This document shows, in pieces, positions 5,473 to 5,937 of a DNA stretch of 5,937 nucleotides. A program made the position numbers and the translations under genes. The stretch's first letter is position 1, and each line of letters starts with the position of its first letter. The notes beneath the pieces are model-generated. The model was not told the DNA's origin and did no database searches. It was given only the letters and a program-made list of their open reading frames with translations. Origin of the DNA: Opitutia bacterium UBA4654 (GTDB lineage Bacteria > Verrucomicrobiota > Verrucomicrobiia > Opitutales > Intestinicryptomonadaceae); NCBI GenBank assembly GCA_002405555.1, contig DHMA01000113.1:1-5937 (forward strand), in the 5' to 3' direction.

Positions 5473-5937
5473 ATGGCAAAAAAGACGGCACAGGACATCG
5501 AAAACGAGATTCGCTACGACGACCTCGAAATGTCGGTGCTGCACAAAATAAGCCGAGCGGTCGTGCGCAGGAAAAACGTCTCGGAGCTTATCGCCGAAAC
5601 CCTCGAAATTCTCGACCGCGAAATGGGGCTTCTTCGCGGCACAATCACCCTGCGCGACGGCGACTATCTTTTTATAGAGGCGTCGCACGGCATGGACGAC
5701 GAATCCATAAAGCGCGGCGTCTACAAAATGGGCGAAGGCGTCACGGGGCGCGTTGCGGCGGAGGGGAAATCCGTGGTAATCAGGGACATCTCAAAAAGCC
5801 CCGAATTTCTTGACCGCACGAAAACCCGCGGCGAATCGCTCGAAGGAATCGCTTTCGTCTGCGTGCCCATCATCTACATAGAGCAGGTCATCGGCACTCT
5901 CAGCATTGACCGCAAACCGCCCAAAAAAGCCGACCTC
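5473..5937 (+). CDS. NifA-like sigma-54-dependent transcriptional regulator, N-terminal GAF domain, 3'-truncated
   Basis: The frame stays open for 155 codons to the window end. An in-frame TGA at 5455-5457 and no intervening start codon fix the ATG at 5473. It begins MAKKTAQDIENEI. Residues ~20-147 form a GAF domain closely following the NifA pattern: VLHKISRAVVRRKNVSELI, LGGLLRGTITL-like strand (GLLRGTITLRDGD), IEASHGM, YKMGEGVTGRVAAEGKSVVI (GEGVTGRV at 87-94), DISKSPEFLDRT (FLDRT at 112-116), FVCVPI (128-133) and VIGTLSIDR (139-147). In characterised NifA proteins this domain senses 2-oxoglutarate or nitrogen status and controls a sigma-54-activating AAA+ domain with a C-terminal Fis-type HTH; those parts would lie beyond the window. 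Whether it governs nitrogen fixation is unknown, since no nif gene is visible. Other GAF-containing sigma-54 activators are the alternative. It is transcribed away from dnaX. Confidence 0.8.
   Translation, partial: MAKKTAQDIENEIRYDDLEMSVLHKISRAVVRRKNVSELIAETLEILDREMGLLRGTITLRDGDYLFIEASHGMDDESIKRGVYKMGEGVTGRVAAEGKSVVIRDISKSPEFLDRTKTRGESLEGIAFVCVPIIYIEQVIGTLSIDRKPPKKADL

Noticed and set aside
5377..5688. Minus-strand open frame of 103 codons upstream of dnaX
   Set aside because: It lies opposite the GAF-domain coding sequence and across the divergent promoter region, with no recognisable product.
5463..5813. Plus-strand open frame starting at the ATG at 5463
   Set aside because: It is out of phase with the GAF-domain frame starting at 5473 and gives a low-complexity Arg-rich product with no domain.

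Overview
The window is gene-dense, with moderately high GC, and shows one tight leftward gene cluster flanked by a truncated rightward gene at each end. I see no insertion sequence, tRNA, rRNA or CRISPR array. Taxonomy is inferred only. A DnaX whose usual four-cysteine zinc module is gone, the cluster order dnaX-rmuC-meaB-xer, and a nearby NifA-type regulator recall Verrucomicrobiota (Opitutae-like) genomes. I hold that loosely because no marker RNA is present.

Layout. Positions 1-504 (+) hold the 3' part of an MntP-type manganese exporter; its first transmembrane segment begins before the window. It converges on the cluster, with only 38 bases between the two stop codons. The leftward cluster, in order of transcription, is: dnaX (start 5365), a second open frame that appears to be the DnaX C-terminal part (to 3901), rmuC (3901-2567), a MeaB/ArgK GTPase gene (2577-1474) and a XerC/D tyrosine recombinase gene (1481-543). 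Every junction overlaps by 1 to 11 bases, so this looks like one translationally coupled operon. After a 107-base divergent spacer, positions 5473-5937 (+) encode the N-terminal GAF domain of a NifA-like sigma-54 activator that runs off the window.

The cluster is mostly about chromosome maintenance: clamp loading at the replication fork (DnaX), a membrane-anchored nuclease-like factor that limits DNA rearrangement (RmuC), and resolution of chromosome dimers (Xer). The MeaB GTPase, normally a chaperone of B12-dependent mutases, is the metabolic outlier.

The most interesting signal is in dnaX. At 4236-4245 the coding strand carries ten consecutive A residues, and the DnaX frame stops five codons after them. 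A second frame, lacking any good start codon, runs on for 111 residues and resembles a DnaX C-terminal domain. One further frame stops immediately after the run. This is the arrangement expected if long (tau-like) and short (gamma-like) DnaX forms are made by slippage on the A run, as known in Thermus thermophilus. Here, however, the unslipped frame would give the short form. A one-base homopolymer error in the assembly is the main alternative.
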